Assembly: GCA_020632955.1 (NCBI GenBank)
Contig: JACKEO010000023.1
Location: 1-64,000 of the forward strand
DNA: 64,000 nucleotides
DNA from: Alphaproteobacteria bacterium
GTDB taxonomy: Bacteria > Myxococcota_A > UBA796 > GCA-2862545
Direction of reading: 5' to 3'
Within the stretch, counting starts at the first letter, position 1, and every line of letters starts with the position of its first letter. Below, piece after piece: positions 51,914 through 61,194 of the stretch. The translations under genes were made by a program, and so were the position numbers. A model generated the notes under the pieces. That model was not told where the DNA came from and made no database searches. It saw nothing but the letters and a program-made list of their open reading frames with translations.

Positions 51914-52879
51914 TCAGGTGCGACCGAAGCCCACCCGCCGGAGGCCCCCGGCCGTCTTCGTCCAGTCCTTCTCGACCTTCACGAAGAGCTCGAGGTGCAC
52001 CTTGGCGTCGAGCAGGCGCTCCAGGTCCTTGCGCGCCAGGGTGCCGATGCGCTTGATCATCTCGCCGCCGCGGCCGATCACGATGGCCTTCTGGGGCGGC
52101 CGCTCCACGATCACCGCCGCGTGGATGCGGATGAGGCCACGGGTGTCGCGCTCGGACTCGTCGAAGACCTCGATCTCCACGGCCGTGGAGTAGGGGATCT
52201 CCTGCTCGGTGAGGTGGAAGACCTTCTCGCGCACCAGCTCGGCGGCGAGGAAGCGCTCGCTCACCTGGGTCCACGTGTCGGCGTCGTACAGCGCGGGACC
52301 CACGGGCAGGGCGGTGCGGATCTCGGCGAGCAGATCGGACAGGCCGTCGCCCGTGAGCGCCGACAACGGCACGGCGGCGTGCAGGGGCAGGCGCTGGCGC
52401 ACGGCCTCGATCACGGGGAGGACCGTGGGCGGGGGCACCACGTCGAGCTTGTTCGCCACGAGGATCACGGGCGTGCCCGCCTGCTCGAGGATGCGCACGA
52501 TCGCGTCGGCGGCACCGTCGAGCAGCTCGCCGCCCTGCGCCACGCGCGGTGCGAGCAGGGTCATGTCCTCGATCCAGCACACCACGTCGGCGTCGGCGAC
52601 GGCGTCGGTGGCCCGCTGCACCATCGCCTTGTTCAGCTCGGTCCAGGCCTTGTGGATGCCCGGCGTGTCGAGGAGGACCGCCTGCATCACCGCGTCGGTG
52701 TGGATGCCCACCACCCGGTCGCGGGTGGTCTGCGGCTTGGACGAGGTGATCGCGAGCTTGCTGCCCAGGATCTGGTTGAGCAGCGTGGACTTGCCGGCGT
52801 TGGGACGCCCGATCAGCGCGACGAGCCCGGCACGGAAGGGTGCGGCGTCGGCAGGGTCGGGGGCGGTCGGCTCGGTCAC
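51914..52879 (-). CDS. era: GTPase Era
   Basis: Era is an essential GTPase that helps mature 16S rRNA. The 321-residue protein has G1 GRPNAGKSTLLNQ, the switch region SSKPQTTRD, G3 DTPGIHK, G4 NKLD, and a C-terminal KH domain with GRGGEMIKRIG. Slightly longer than E. coli Era because of an N-terminal extension (TEPTAPDPADAAPF). GTG 52879 overlaps the stop of the radical SAM gene (GTGA). Gene order rnc-(radical SAM)-era on this strand fits the common rnc-era linkage. Confidence 0.95.
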   Translation of the reverse strand: MTEPTAPDPADAAPFRAGLVALIGRPNAGKSTLLNQILGSKLAITSSKPQTTRDRVVGIHTDAVMQAVLLDTPGIHKAWTELNKAMVQRATDAVADADVVCWIEDMTLLAPRVAQGGELLDGAADAIVRILEQAGTPVILVANKLDVVPPPTVLPVIEAVRQRLPLHAAVPLSALTGDGLSDLLAEIRTALPVGPALYDADTWTQVSERFLAAELVREKVFHLTEQEIPYSTAVEIEVFDESERDTRGLIRIHAAVIVERPPQKAIVIGRGGEMIKRIGTLARKDLERLLDAKVHLELFVKVEKDWTKTAGGLRRVGFGRT

Positions 52880-53829
52880 GCGGTCTCCTCGTGGACGTGG
52901 ATGCGCCAGGTGCCCCGCGCGAGCGCCGGATCCTCCGCCACCTGGAGCGCGGCGAGGCCGAGCTCGGCCCGGAGGGTGCGCACGTTGGCGTGCAGGGCGC
53001 CGCGGGTGCGGGTCTGGTCGGCCGGAGCGCAGGTGACCGTGACCACCGCGCCGCGGGGCGTGCCCACGAGCATCGCCCGTAACCGGTCGAGGGTGCGCCG
53101 CGCCTCGACCAGCTCGCGGAAGCCCGGGTGTGCCGGACCGGCCACGGCGCGCCCGAAGCCGTCGGGACCGGGCTGCAGGCCCACGCGCACCACGTCCACC
53201 CCGGCCGCCTCGAGCACGTCGAGCTGGGCATGGCAGACCGTCAGCGCCTCGGCGAGCGACAGCGCGGTGTAGCGCCGGCGGGCGTGGAGCTCGCGCAGGG
53301 CCGAGCCGTCGAGGACCAGGACGGGGTGCAGGCGCGCGAAGCTCCACTGCGTCGCCGCGATGCGCGCGTCCTCCACGGCGTCGTCGTGGTCCTGTTCCGG
53401 CAGCCCCGGCGCGAGCACGCCGCCCACCGACAGGCCCATCGCGCGCAGCCCTGCCGCCTGCTCCGCGAGGAAGGCGGCCCGGTAGCGGCGGCCGACCGCG
53501 CGCAGGGCCGGGCCGTGGAAGGAGAGCGCGTCGAGCTCCACGTGCGTCACGCCCGCCCGGCGCAGCCGCTCCGCCTCGGCGCGCGGCAGGAGATCGGGCC
53601 GCACGCGGACGCGGCAGGGGTGGGGCGCGGCGGCGCGGAGCTGCGCGTCGGAGGGGGGCGCGCCGCCGAAGAAGCGCACCTCCACCGGCGCGTCGTCCTC
53701 CCCCGCGGTGGAGGCCACCAGCGCCTCCACCCAGGCGGGGTCGCGGGGTGTGGGCGGCGGGCAGAGCAGGCAGCGAGGCCCGTCCGGGCAGCAGCCGAGG
53801 ACCACGGGGGCGATGCGCCGGGGGATCAG
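52876..53829 (-). CDS. Radical SAM protein (Elp3-like) with atypical cysteine spacing and a likely CTG start
   Basis: A 317-residue protein placed between rnc and era, where some bacteria carry an Elp3-like radical SAM gene. The N-terminal strand RIAPVVLGC leads into C14-x5-C20-x2-C23 (CCPDGPRCLLC), not the usual C-x3-C-x2-C. VEVRFFGGAPPSD and HVELDALSFHG follow the TIM-barrel pattern of this group. The start is a problem: no ATG, GTG or TTG precedes the first strand. CTG 53829 has GGAGG four bases upstream and overlaps the rnc stop (CTGA), exactly like the GTGA junctions around it. GTG 53808 would cut the first strand. Confidence 0.65.
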   Translation of the reverse strand: MIPRRIAPVVLGCCPDGPRCLLCPPPTPRDPAWVEALVASTAGEDDAPVEVRFFGGAPPSDAQLRAAAPHPCRVRVRPDLLPRAEAERLRRAGVTHVELDALSFHGPALRAVGRRYRAAFLAEQAAGLRAMGLSVGGVLAPGLPEQDHDDAVEDARIAATQWSFARLHPVLVLDGSALRELHARRRYTALSLAEALTVCHAQLDVLEAAGVDVVRVGLQPGPDGFGRAVAGPAHPGFRELVEARRTLDRLRAMLVGTPRGAVVTVTCAPADQTRTRGALHANVRTLRAELGLAALQVAEDPALARGTWRIHVHEETA

Positions 53830-54548
53830 GGCGCCTCCGCGCGGCGGCCGCGACGGTCGAGGATGGCCAGCGCCAGCGAGGCCGCCTCCTTCATCGCGGC
53901 CTTCTTCGTGCGGCCCTCCCCGGTGGCCAGGGCCTCCTCCGCGAGGCTCACGGTGGCCGTGAACGTGAGCGCGTGCGCCGGGCCCACGGCGTCGAAGGCG
54001 TAGTCGGGGGTGATGCCCCAGCGGCCCTGCGTGAGCTCCTGGAGGCGGTTCACCGCGTTCTTCACGGCGTCGGCGGCGTGCTCGGTGCGCAGGCCCTCGA
54101 CGTGGGGCACCAGCCAGCGATCGACCACCGCCTGGCAGGTGGTGTAGCCGGCCTCGGTGAGCAGGGCGCCGAGGAGGGCCTCGACGACGTCGCCGAGGAT
54201 GCGTGCCTCCACCGTGGCCTTCGCCGCCTCGCTGCCGCCGAGGCGCAGCAGGGGACCCAGGCCCATCGCGCGGCCCACGCGGCCCAGGGCCTTGGTGGCC
54301 ACCACCCGCTGGCGCAGGTCGGTGAGGTCGCCCTCGGGGACGTCGGGGTAGAGCTCCACCAGGCGGCGCGTGACGCAGAGGCCCACCACCGCGTCGCCCA
54401 GGAACTCCAGGCGCTGGTAGTCGGGCCCGCCGTGCTCGTGGGCCCAGCTGGGGTGCGTGAGCGCGCGCAGCAGCAGCGCACCGTCGGTGAAGCGGTGGCC
54501 GGTCAGCGCCTCGATGCGGTCGAGCAGCTCGGGGGAGGCGGTGCTCAC
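53826..54548 (-). CDS. rnc: Ribonuclease III
   Basis: RNase III cuts double-stranded RNA, including rRNA precursors. The 240-residue protein has the catalytic signature YQRLEFLGDAVVGL (~44-57) and the second acidic site LGDVVEALLGALL (Asp and Glu three apart). The C-terminal double-stranded RNA-binding domain is NAVNRLQELTQGRWG to TKKAAMKEAASLALAIL. GTG 54548 overlaps the mnmA stop; its own stop overlaps the putative CTG of the radical SAM gene. Confidence 0.95.
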   Translation of the reverse strand: MSTASPELLDRIEALTGHRFTDGALLLRALTHPSWAHEHGGPDYQRLEFLGDAVVGLCVTRRLVELYPDVPEGDLTDLRQRVVATKALGRVGRAMGLGPLLRLGGSEAAKATVEARILGDVVEALLGALLTEAGYTTCQAVVDRWLVPHVEGLRTEHAADAVKNAVNRLQELTQGRWGITPDYAFDAVGPAHALTFTATVSLAEEALATGEGRTKKAAMKEAASLALAILDRRGRRAEAP

Positions 54549-55606
54549 GCGAGCGCCTCGCGGATCCAGCCACCGCCGAGCACGCGGTCGCCCTGGTAGA
54601 AGACCGCTGCCTGCCCGGGGGCCACGGCCTCCACGGGCGCCTCGAAGCGCACGCGGGCGGTGGCCTCGTCGGCCTCGACGCGCGCGGCGTGCAGGGCGCC
54701 GCGGTGGCGGATGCGCACCTGCACGGGCTCGTGGGGCGGCCCGTGGAGCCAGTGGACCCCGTCGGCCACCAGACCGCCACGGGCGAGGCCGGCCCGTGGG
54801 GCCACCACCACCTCACGCCGCTCGGCGTCGATGCGGGTGACGTAGTGGGGCTCCGACGTGGCGAGGCCCAGCCCCCGACGCTGCCCCACCGTGAAGCGGA
54901 AGTAGCCGTCGTGCCGGCCCAGCTCGCGCCCCTGCTCGTCGACGATGGCGCCGGCGCCGTCGAGCTGGTCACGGCTGCGGCGCACCAGCGCGGCGTGGTC
55001 GTGGTCGGGCAGGAAGCACACGTCCATGCTCTCGGGCTTGTCGGCCACGGGCAGGCCGAGCCGGGCGGCGTGCGCGCGCACCTCGTCCTTGCCGAGCGCC
55101 CCCAGGGGGAAGCGGGTGCGGGCCAGCGCCTCCCGTCGCAGCGGGAAGAGGAAGTAGGACTGATCCTTGTCGGCGTCGGCCGCGGCGTGGAGCGAGGGCG
55201 CGCCGTCCACCTCGTCGATGCGCGCGTAGTGGCCGGTGGCGAGCGCCTCGGCGCCCAGGGCCAGCGCCCGCCCCAGCAGCACGCGGAACTTGAGCACGCC
55301 GTTGCAGTCCACGCAGGGGTTCGGCGTGCGACCCGCCACGTAGGCGTCGACGAAGGGATCGAGGACCGCCCGCCGGAAGGCGTCGCGCAGGTCGAGGACG
55401 TAGAAGGGGATCTGCAGCGCGCTGGCCACGCTGCGGGCGTCGAGCGCGTCGTCGAGGCCGCAGCAGGCACCCGCCGTGGCCACGGCGGCGCCCTCGTCGT
55501 GCAGGCGGAGGTGGATGCCCACGACCTCGTGGCCCTGCTCCACGAGCAGGGCGGCGGCGGTGGAGCTGTCCACACCTCCGGACAGGGCGACGACGACGCG
55601 GGCCAC
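54545..55606 (-). CDS. mnmA: tRNA-specific 2-thiouridylase MnmA
   Basis: MnmA puts sulfur on U34 of tRNAs for Lys, Glu and Gln. The 353-residue protein begins VVVALSGGVDSSTAAALL (PP-loop). It has TPNPCVDCNGVLKF with the first catalytic cysteine, LATGHYARI, DKDQSYFLFPL, SMDVCFLPD with the second cysteine, and FTVGQRRGLG. An ACCG pair near residue 47 replaces part of the usual loop. Start GTG 55606 has GGCGGAGG upstream; a reverse TAG at 55628 lies 22 nt before it. First gene of the mnmA-rnc-radical SAM-era chain. The cysteine desulfurase at 19459 could donate sulfur. Confidence 0.94.
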   Translation of the reverse strand: MARVVVALSGGVDSSTAAALLVEQGHEVVGIHLRLHDEGAAVATAGACCGLDDALDARSVASALQIPFYVLDLRDAFRRAVLDPFVDAYVAGRTPNPCVDCNGVLKFRVLLGRALALGAEALATGHYARIDEVDGAPSLHAAADADKDQSYFLFPLRREALARTRFPLGALGKDEVRAHAARLGLPVADKPESMDVCFLPDHDHAALVRRSRDQLDGAGAIVDEQGRELGRHDGYFRFTVGQRRGLGLATSEPHYVTRIDAERREVVVAPRAGLARGGLVADGVHWLHGPPHEPVQVRIRHRGALHAARVEADEATARVRFEAPVEAVAPGQAAVFYQGDRVLGGGWIREALA

Positions 55607-55713
55607 GGGATCCTCCGCCCGCTGCCTAACCCGACCCGGCGGCCCGCCCCGCCCCCGGAGCGTGAAGGGCCTGACGCCCTCCGGTGTTACCTCGCGACCC
55701 GTCGGAGGCCTCC

Positions 55714-57108
55714 GTGGTGCTCGCGTCCGCCTTGCTGTTCGCCGCCGCGCTCGCGGCCGATCCCGCCGTGGGCTTCCGGCACGGCGGCAGCGCGGTGTTC
55801 GCCGAGGCCACGCTGCCCGACCGCTGGGACCCCGCGGACTGCTGGGACGTGGCCACGCCGGGGTGGTCGAACAGCTCGCCCGTGGTGGTGGGCGACCTGG
55901 TCTGCACGCTGTCGGAGCCCACCACGCTGTCCTGCCACGACCGCGCCACCGGGCGGCTTCGCTGGCAGGCGACGAACGACCACGTCGACACCCTCGCGGG
56001 GGAGGAGCGCGCGGCCTGGGTGGCCCGGCTGGCCGCCGCGCCCGCCCGCGTGGAGCAGGCCCAGGCCCTGCAGCGCGCCTACAGCGAGGCGCGGCGGGAG
56101 GCCCGTCGGGCGCCCGAGGACCCCGCCATCGCGGCGCGGCTCGAGGAGCTCGGCGCGTCGCTCGCCCAGGCGCGCGCCGCCGTCGACGACGATCGCGCCT
56201 ACCTCACGCCGCCGGACCGCGAGGTCATCGGTTACACCACGCACTCGCCGGTGAGCGACGGCGAGCGCATCTACGTGCAGCTCGGCCACGGCGTGGTGAG
56301 CGCCTTCGCGCTCGACGGCACGCGGGTGTGGTCGGTGTGGCTGGGGCCCGCGCCGGAGGCGATGCGCGGCTACCACACCGGGTCGGCCGCCTCGCCCCTG
56401 CTGGTGGAGGGCAGGCTCGTGGTGGGGCACCGCCGCCTCGTCGCCCTCGACCCGGCCACGGGGGCCGTGCAGTGGGAGGGCCCGCCCTTCACCGACTTCG
56501 GCACGCCGGCGGCCGGGCGGGTGGGGGACCTGGCCTTCGTCGCCACCCCAGCGGGCGAGGTGGTGGACCTGTCGGACGGCACGGTGCTGGCGAAGGGCCT
56601 CGACGCCCCCTGGTACGTGGGTCCGCAGGTGGACGGCGACGTGATCACCTGGGTGGGGGGCACCAACCAGCACCAGTCCACCGCCACCGCACCGGCGCAC
56701 GCCAGCGCGCACCGCGTGGTGGTGGATCGTGCGCGGCGGGTGAGCGTGCAGCCCCTGTGGCGCACCGACATCCAGAGCACCGACCCCTTCTTCGTCAGCC
56801 CGGTGGCGTGGCAGGGGTCGCTGTACAGCATCGACGCCAGCGCCCAGGTCTGGCGCATCGACGCGCGGGACGGCGCCGTGGTGGCCTTCGCGAAGGCTCC
56901 GGTGGGGCCCGCCTACAGCAGCCCGGTGGTGGTGGGCGGCCAGCTGCTGCTGGGAGGCGAGGACGGCGCGGTGGCGGTGATGGACCCGGAGACGGGTGCG
57001 GTGCTCGCGCGCCACGTGCTGCCCATGACCCGGGCCACCGCGGTGCCCGTGGGCGGACGGGTCTACGTGCGCGCCCTGGAGCGCCTGCTGTGCGTGGGGA
57101 CCCGGTGA
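55714..57108 (+). CDS. Exported PQQ-like beta-propeller repeat protein
   Basis: A 464-residue protein with a signal peptide (VLASALLFAAALAADPAV). It has several quinoprotein-type blades, each with a VVVGDLVCTLSEPT or GDLAFVATPAGEVVDL strand and a DPATGAVQWEG turn (LDPATGAV..., MDPETGAVLARH). A helical insertion (~85-170, Ala/Arg/Glu-rich) interrupts the first blades. It resembles BamB-like or dehydrogenase-type propellers, but no cofactor site is evident. Start GTG 55714 is chosen because CGGAGG lies five bases upstream and it begins the signal peptide; GTG 55684 is in frame. Confidence 0.68.
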   Translation: MVLASALLFAAALAADPAVGFRHGGSAVFAEATLPDRWDPADCWDVATPGWSNSSPVVVGDLVCTLSEPTTLSCHDRATGRLRWQATNDHVDTLAGEERAAWVARLAAAPARVEQAQALQRAYSEARREARRAPEDPAIAARLEELGASLAQARAAVDDDRAYLTPPDREVIGYTTHSPVSDGERIYVQLGHGVVSAFALDGTRVWSVWLGPAPEAMRGYHTGSAASPLLVEGRLVVGHRRLVALDPATGAVQWEGPPFTDFGTPAAGRVGDLAFVATPAGEVVDLSDGTVLAKGLDAPWYVGPQVDGDVITWVGGTNQHQSTATAPAHASAHRVVVDRARRVSVQPLWRTDIQSTDPFFVSPVAWQGSLYSIDASAQVWRIDARDGAVVAFAKAPVGPAYSSPVVVGGQLLLGGEDGAVAVMDPETGAVLARHVLPMTRATAVPVGGRVYVRALERLLCVGTR

Positions 57109-57208
57109 GCGCCGGGCGCCTCGATGGCGGCGGGTGCGGCGTGGCGATAGCCGGGGGCCCCCTCCTGTGCGGTGCCTCCGCCCCGCGGCCTCGGGCCCCA
57201 GGACCGTC

Positions 57209-58573
57209 ATGACCCTGCCCGTCGTCGCCGTCGTCGGTCGCCCCAACGTGGGGAAGTCCACGCTCTTCAACCGCCTCGTGGGGTTCAAGAAGGCCGTCGT
57301 GCACGATCGCCCCGGCGTCACCCGTGACCGGCTCTACGAGGAGACCGACCTCGACGGGCGCAAGGTGCTGCTCATCGACACCGGCGGCCTCGAGCCCGAG
57401 CCCGACACCGACCTGCTGCACGCGATGCGCCAGCAGTCCCTGGTGGCCGTGCAGGAGGCCGACGTCATCGTGTTCGTGGTGGACGCCCAGGCCGGCTTCA
57501 CGCCTGCCGACATGGAGGTCATGGCGCTGCTGCGGCGCACCGACACCCCCGTGCTGCTGGTGGTGAACAAGGTCGACGGTCCGCGGCACGAGGCCCTGGT
57601 GGCCGACTTCTACCAGGTGGGCGTGCCCGAGCTGCACGCGGTGAGCGCCGAGCACGGGCGCGGCATCTACGAGCTGGCCGAGGCGGTGGCGGCCCACCTC
57701 CCGCCGGCGCCCGAGGAGCCGGAGCTCGACGAGGCCGAGGCGCTCGACGCCGAGGGCGGTCCCGTCCGCATCGCGGTCATCGGTCGCCCGAACATCGGCA
57801 AGTCCACGCTGATCAACAAGCTGCTGGGCGAGGACCGCCACCTGGTCTTCGACGAGCCCGGCACCACCATGGATCCCGTGGACTCGGCGCTGCTCGTGGG
57901 CGACAAGCGCTACGTGCTCGTCGACACCGCGGGCGTGCGCAAGCGCGGCGCCATCGACGACTACCTCGAGCGCTTCGTCAGCCTGCGGTCGATCAAGGCC
58001 ATCGAGCGCTGCCACGTCAGCCTGCTGATGATCGACGGCACCGAGGGGCCCACCGAGCAGGACGCCAAGCTGGCCCAGCTCGTGGTCGACCGCGGCCGCG
58101 CCCTGGCCATCCTGGTCAACAAGTGGGATCTGGCCAAGGACCTCGACCAGGTCGACAGCTACCGCATGGACGACGAGCTGAAGCTGCGGCTGCCCCACGC
58201 CACCTGGGCGCCCCACCTCTTCGTCAGCGCGAAGACGGGCAAGGGGGTCCACCGCATCCTGCCGATGGTCGACCGGATGTACGAGCAGTTCGACAAGCGC
58301 ATCCCCACGGCCCAGCTCAACCGCTTCCTCGAGAGCGCCATCGCGGCCTACGCGCCCCCCCAGAAGCACCACCACCCGGTGCGCATCCACTACATGACCC
58401 AGGCGCGCGTGCGGCCGCCCACCTTCGTGGCGTGGGCCAACACGCCCGACGGCGTCACCGTGGCCTACCAGCGCTACCTGCAGAACCGGCTGCGCGAGAA
58501 CTTCGGCTTCGAGGGCACGCCCGTGAAGCTGCACATCCGCGCCCGTCGCAAGCCCGGCGAGGACAAGGGGTGA
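57209..58573 (+). CDS. der: GTPase Der (EngA)
   Basis: Der is a double-GTPase needed for 50S ribosome assembly. The 454-residue protein has two G domains: GRPNVGKSTLF, DTGGLEPE, NKVD in the first, and GRPNIGKSTLI, DTAGVRKRG, NKWD in the second. A KH-like C-terminal domain follows (VRIHYMTQARVRPP, LRENFGFEGTPVKLHIRAR). The second switch reads GTTMDPVD where most Der proteins have GTTRDSID. A GATAG sequence lies 61 nt upstream. The stop overlaps the mutL GTG (GTGA). Confidence 0.95.
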   Translation: MTLPVVAVVGRPNVGKSTLFNRLVGFKKAVVHDRPGVTRDRLYEETDLDGRKVLLIDTGGLEPEPDTDLLHAMRQQSLVAVQEADVIVFVVDAQAGFTPADMEVMALLRRTDTPVLLVVNKVDGPRHEALVADFYQVGVPELHAVSAEHGRGIYELAEAVAAHLPPAPEEPELDEAEALDAEGGPVRIAVIGRPNIGKSTLINKLLGEDRHLVFDEPGTTMDPVDSALLVGDKRYVLVDTAGVRKRGAIDDYLERFVSLRSIKAIERCHVSLLMIDGTEGPTEQDAKLAQLVVDRGRALAILVNKWDLAKDLDQVDSYRMDDELKLRLPHATWAPHLFVSAKTGKGVHRILPMVDRMYEQFDKRIPTAQLNRFLESAIAAYAPPQKHHHPVRIHYMTQARVRPPTFVAWANTPDGVTVAYQRYLQNRLRENFGFEGTPVKLHIRARRKPGEDKG

Positions 58574-60312
58574 TCCGCATCCTGGCCGACGCCGTCGTCG
58601 ACCGCATCGCGGCCGGCGAGGTGGTGGAGCGGCCGGCCAGCGTGCTCAAGGAGCTGGTCGAGAACGCGCTGGACGCGGGGGCGACGCGGCTCGACGTGGC
58701 CCTGGGGGACGGCGGCGCGGCCCTGGTGCGCGTGCGCGACGACGGCATGGGCATGAGCGCCGACGACGCCCTGCTGTGCATCGAGCGGCACGCCACGAGC
58801 AAGATCAGCGATGCGGGCGACCTCGTGGGGGTGCGCACCTTCGGCTTCCGCGGGGAGGCGCTGCCCAGCATCGCCAGCGTGAGCCGCTTCCGGCTCACCA
58901 CGCGGCGGGCCCAGGACGAGGCGGGCACCGAGGTACGGGTGGACGGCGGATCGCTGGTGCACGTGGGTCCGGTGGCCTGTCCGCCGGGCACCGAGGTGGA
59001 GGTGCGCTCGCTCTTCCACCACGTGCCGGCGCGTCGCAAGTTCCTGCGGACACGGCAGACCGAGCTGGCCCACTGCACCGAGCAGCTCGTGCGGCAGGTG
59101 ATCTGGCGTCCCGGCGTGGACGTGCGGGCGGTGCACGACGGGCGCGAGGTGCTGCGCTCCCCGGCGTCGGACGACCTGCAGGCGCGGGTGCGTGATCTCC
59201 TCGGTGCGGACGCCGACGCCCTGGTGCCCGTGGACGCCAGCCTCGGCGGCATCCGGGTGCACGGGCTCGTGTCGCCCGTGGGGGTGCACCGGCCGTCGAG
59301 CGCCGGGGCCACCTACACCTTCGTGCGGGGGCGCTTCGTGCGCGACCCCGTGGTGCGGCGGGGGCTCACGGAGGCCTACCGGGGCGTGGTGCCGGCCGGT
59401 CGCTTCCCGCTCGTGGTGCTCGACGTGGACCTGGAGGGCGACGAGGTGGACGTGAACGTCCACCCGGCCAAGACCGAGGTGCGGTTCCGGCGTCCCGCGC
59501 AGGTGATCCAGGCCGTGCAGGAGGCGTTGGACGAGGCGCTCAGGGCGCGTCGGATCGCGCCGGTGCGCGGGGTGCCGCTGGCGGCCGAACCGGCCGGGGA
59601 CCTGTTCGCGCCCGAGGTGCCGGACGTGCCGGTGCGGCCCCCCGCCATGCCGCCGCCGCTGCCCGCGGTCACGCCGTCCCCGGCGGCGTGGACGGCACCC
59701 CCTGCGGCGCGTCCCCCCGCGCCGGCGCCTGCGACGACGGCTGCGCCCGCTCCCATGCCCGTGCCCGTCCCGGCGCCCACGGCTGCGCCCGCCGGCCCCA
59801 CGGTGCGTGCGGTCGTGGACGGCGTGGCCCTCGCGGTGGAGGGCGACGCGCTCTGGGTGGTGGACCTCGTCGCGCTGGCCCGGACGGTGGCGGCCCACAC
59901 GCTCGCCGCCCAGCGGGCTGCCGGCGAGGTGGCCAGCCGGGCGCTCCTCGTGCCGGCGAGGGTCACCCTGCCGCGCGCCGAGGCGTCGCTGCTCGTGCGG
60001 GAGGCCGACGCCCTGGCCGCCGTGGGCGTGGAGCTCACCGCCTTCGGTCCGGGGGAGCTCGCCGTGCTCGCGTTGCCGGATGCCTGGACCGGCGGCGAGC
60101 CCCAGGCGCTGCTGGAGGCCGCGGCGCGGGCACTCGGGCGGGGCGACGACCTCGTCGACGCCGTGGTCGCCTCGCTCGTGCCCGCGCCGCGCACCGCCGA
60201 CCAGGCCCAGCAGCTGCTGGACCGGGGCCGCGCCGCGCTGGGCGAGGGGAGCGAGCCCCCCTGGCGGGTCTACGCGGGCGCTGCGCTGCACGGGCTGGTC
60301 CGTGGCGGCTGA
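58570..60312 (+). CDS. mutL: DNA mismatch repair protein MutL
   Basis: MutL couples MutS mismatch recognition to strand removal. The 580-residue protein has the GHL ATPase motifs ELVENALDAGA (residues ~30-40), RDDGMGMS and TFGFRGEALPSI, plus VDVNVHPAKTEVRF. A Pro/Ala-rich linker spans ~365-415. In the C-terminal dimerisation domain the endonuclease motif DQHA-x2-E-x4-E is not present; the matching area reads VVDLVALARTVAAHTLA. It is therefore probably of the non-nicking type. GTG 58570 overlaps der; 11 bp overlap with miaA. Confidence 0.94.
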   Translation: MIRILADAVVDRIAAGEVVERPASVLKELVENALDAGATRLDVALGDGGAALVRVRDDGMGMSADDALLCIERHATSKISDAGDLVGVRTFGFRGEALPSIASVSRFRLTTRRAQDEAGTEVRVDGGSLVHVGPVACPPGTEVEVRSLFHHVPARRKFLRTRQTELAHCTEQLVRQVIWRPGVDVRAVHDGREVLRSPASDDLQARVRDLLGADADALVPVDASLGGIRVHGLVSPVGVHRPSSAGATYTFVRGRFVRDPVVRRGLTEAYRGVVPAGRFPLVVLDVDLEGDEVDVNVHPAKTEVRFRRPAQVIQAVQEALDEALRARRIAPVRGVPLAAEPAGDLFAPEVPDVPVRPPAMPPPLPAVTPSPAAWTAPPAARPPAPAPATTAAPAPMPVPVPAPTAAPAGPTVRAVVDGVALAVEGDALWVVDLVALARTVAAHTLAAQRAAGEVASRALLVPARVTLPRAEASLLVREADALAAVGVELTAFGPGELAVLALPDAWTGGEPQALLEAAARALGRGDDLVDAVVASLVPAPRTADQAQQLLDRGRAALGEGSEPPWRVYAGAALHGLVRGG

Positions 60313-61186
60313 CCCTCCGCGCGTGCTCGTCGTCGCGGGCCCCACGGCCGCCGGCAAGACGGCCGCAGCGATCGCGGCCGCCACGGCGGTGGGCGGCGTG
60401 GTGGTCGGCGCCGACGCCATGCAGGTCTACCGGGGCATGGACATCGGCACGGCGAAGGCGACGCCCGAGGAGCGCGCCGGCATCGTGCACGAGGGCCTCG
60501 ACCTGGTCGATCCCGACGCCCCCTTCGACGTGGAGGCCTGGCTCGCCCTCGCCGACGCGGTGATCGCGCGGGGCCAGCCCGTGATCGTGGCGGGCGGCAC
60601 GGGCCTGTACCTGCACGCCCTGCGCCGCGGACTCGTGACCACGCCGGCGGTGGATCCCGTGCTCCGTGCCGAGCTGGAGGCCGAGCCGCACCTCCACGCC
60701 CTGCTGGGCGCCGTGGACCCGGCCCTCGCGGCCCGCCTCCACCCCCACGACCGCGTGCGCCTGATCCGCGGCGTGGAGGTCTTCCGGCAGACGGGCGAGC
60801 GCCTCTCCGATCTGCAGGCCGCGCACGCCGGCCAGCCCGACCGCGTGGCGGTCACCGGTGTCTTCCTCGACCGCCCCGACCTCGACACCCGCATCGACGC
60901 CCGCGTCGAGCAGATGATCGCCCAGGGCTACGTCGACGAGGTGCGCGCCCTCCTCGACGCCGGCTTCGCCCCCACGCTCAGGCCGATGCGCTCCCTCGGC
61001 TACCGCCACCTCGCCGACCACCTCCTCCACGACCTGCCCCTCGACGAGGCCGTCCGCCGCACCCAGCGCGACACCCGCCGTTTCGCCCGCAAGCAGCGCA
61101 CCTGGCAGAACACCCTGCAGCTCCAGCCGGCGCGCGGGGGCGAGGTCGAGGCCGTCGTGGGGATGGCGCGGGGGGTGTTTCCGTAG
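60302..61186 (+). CDS. miaA: tRNA dimethylallyltransferase
   Basis: MiaA adds a dimethylallyl group to A37 of tRNAs reading UNN codons. The 294-residue protein has the P-loop VVAGPTAAGKT, GADAMQVYRGMDIGTAK (usual DSMQVY reads DAMQVY), VAGGTGLYLHAL, LGYRHLADHL and RRTQRDTRRFARKQRTW. Start GTG 60302 lies 11 bp inside mutL. mutL-miaA linkage is common. A gene-sparse stretch with large inverted repeats follows. Confidence 0.93.
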   Translation: MAADPPRVLVVAGPTAAGKTAAAIAAATAVGGVVVGADAMQVYRGMDIGTAKATPEERAGIVHEGLDLVDPDAPFDVEAWLALADAVIARGQPVIVAGGTGLYLHALRRGLVTTPAVDPVLRAELEAEPHLHALLGAVDPALAARLHPHDRVRLIRGVEVFRQTGERLSDLQAAHAGQPDRVAVTGVFLDRPDLDTRIDARVEQMIAQGYVDEVRALLDAGFAPTLRPMRSLGYRHLADHLLHDLPLDEAVRRTQRDTRRFARKQRTWQNTLQLQPARGGEVEAVVGMARGVFP

Positions 61187-61194
61187 GGGGGATC

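Noticed and set aside
57860..57880. GTTMD in the second Der switch as evidence of inactivation
   Set aside because: The remaining GTPase motifs are intact and the protein is full length; one substitution is not enough to claim loss of function.
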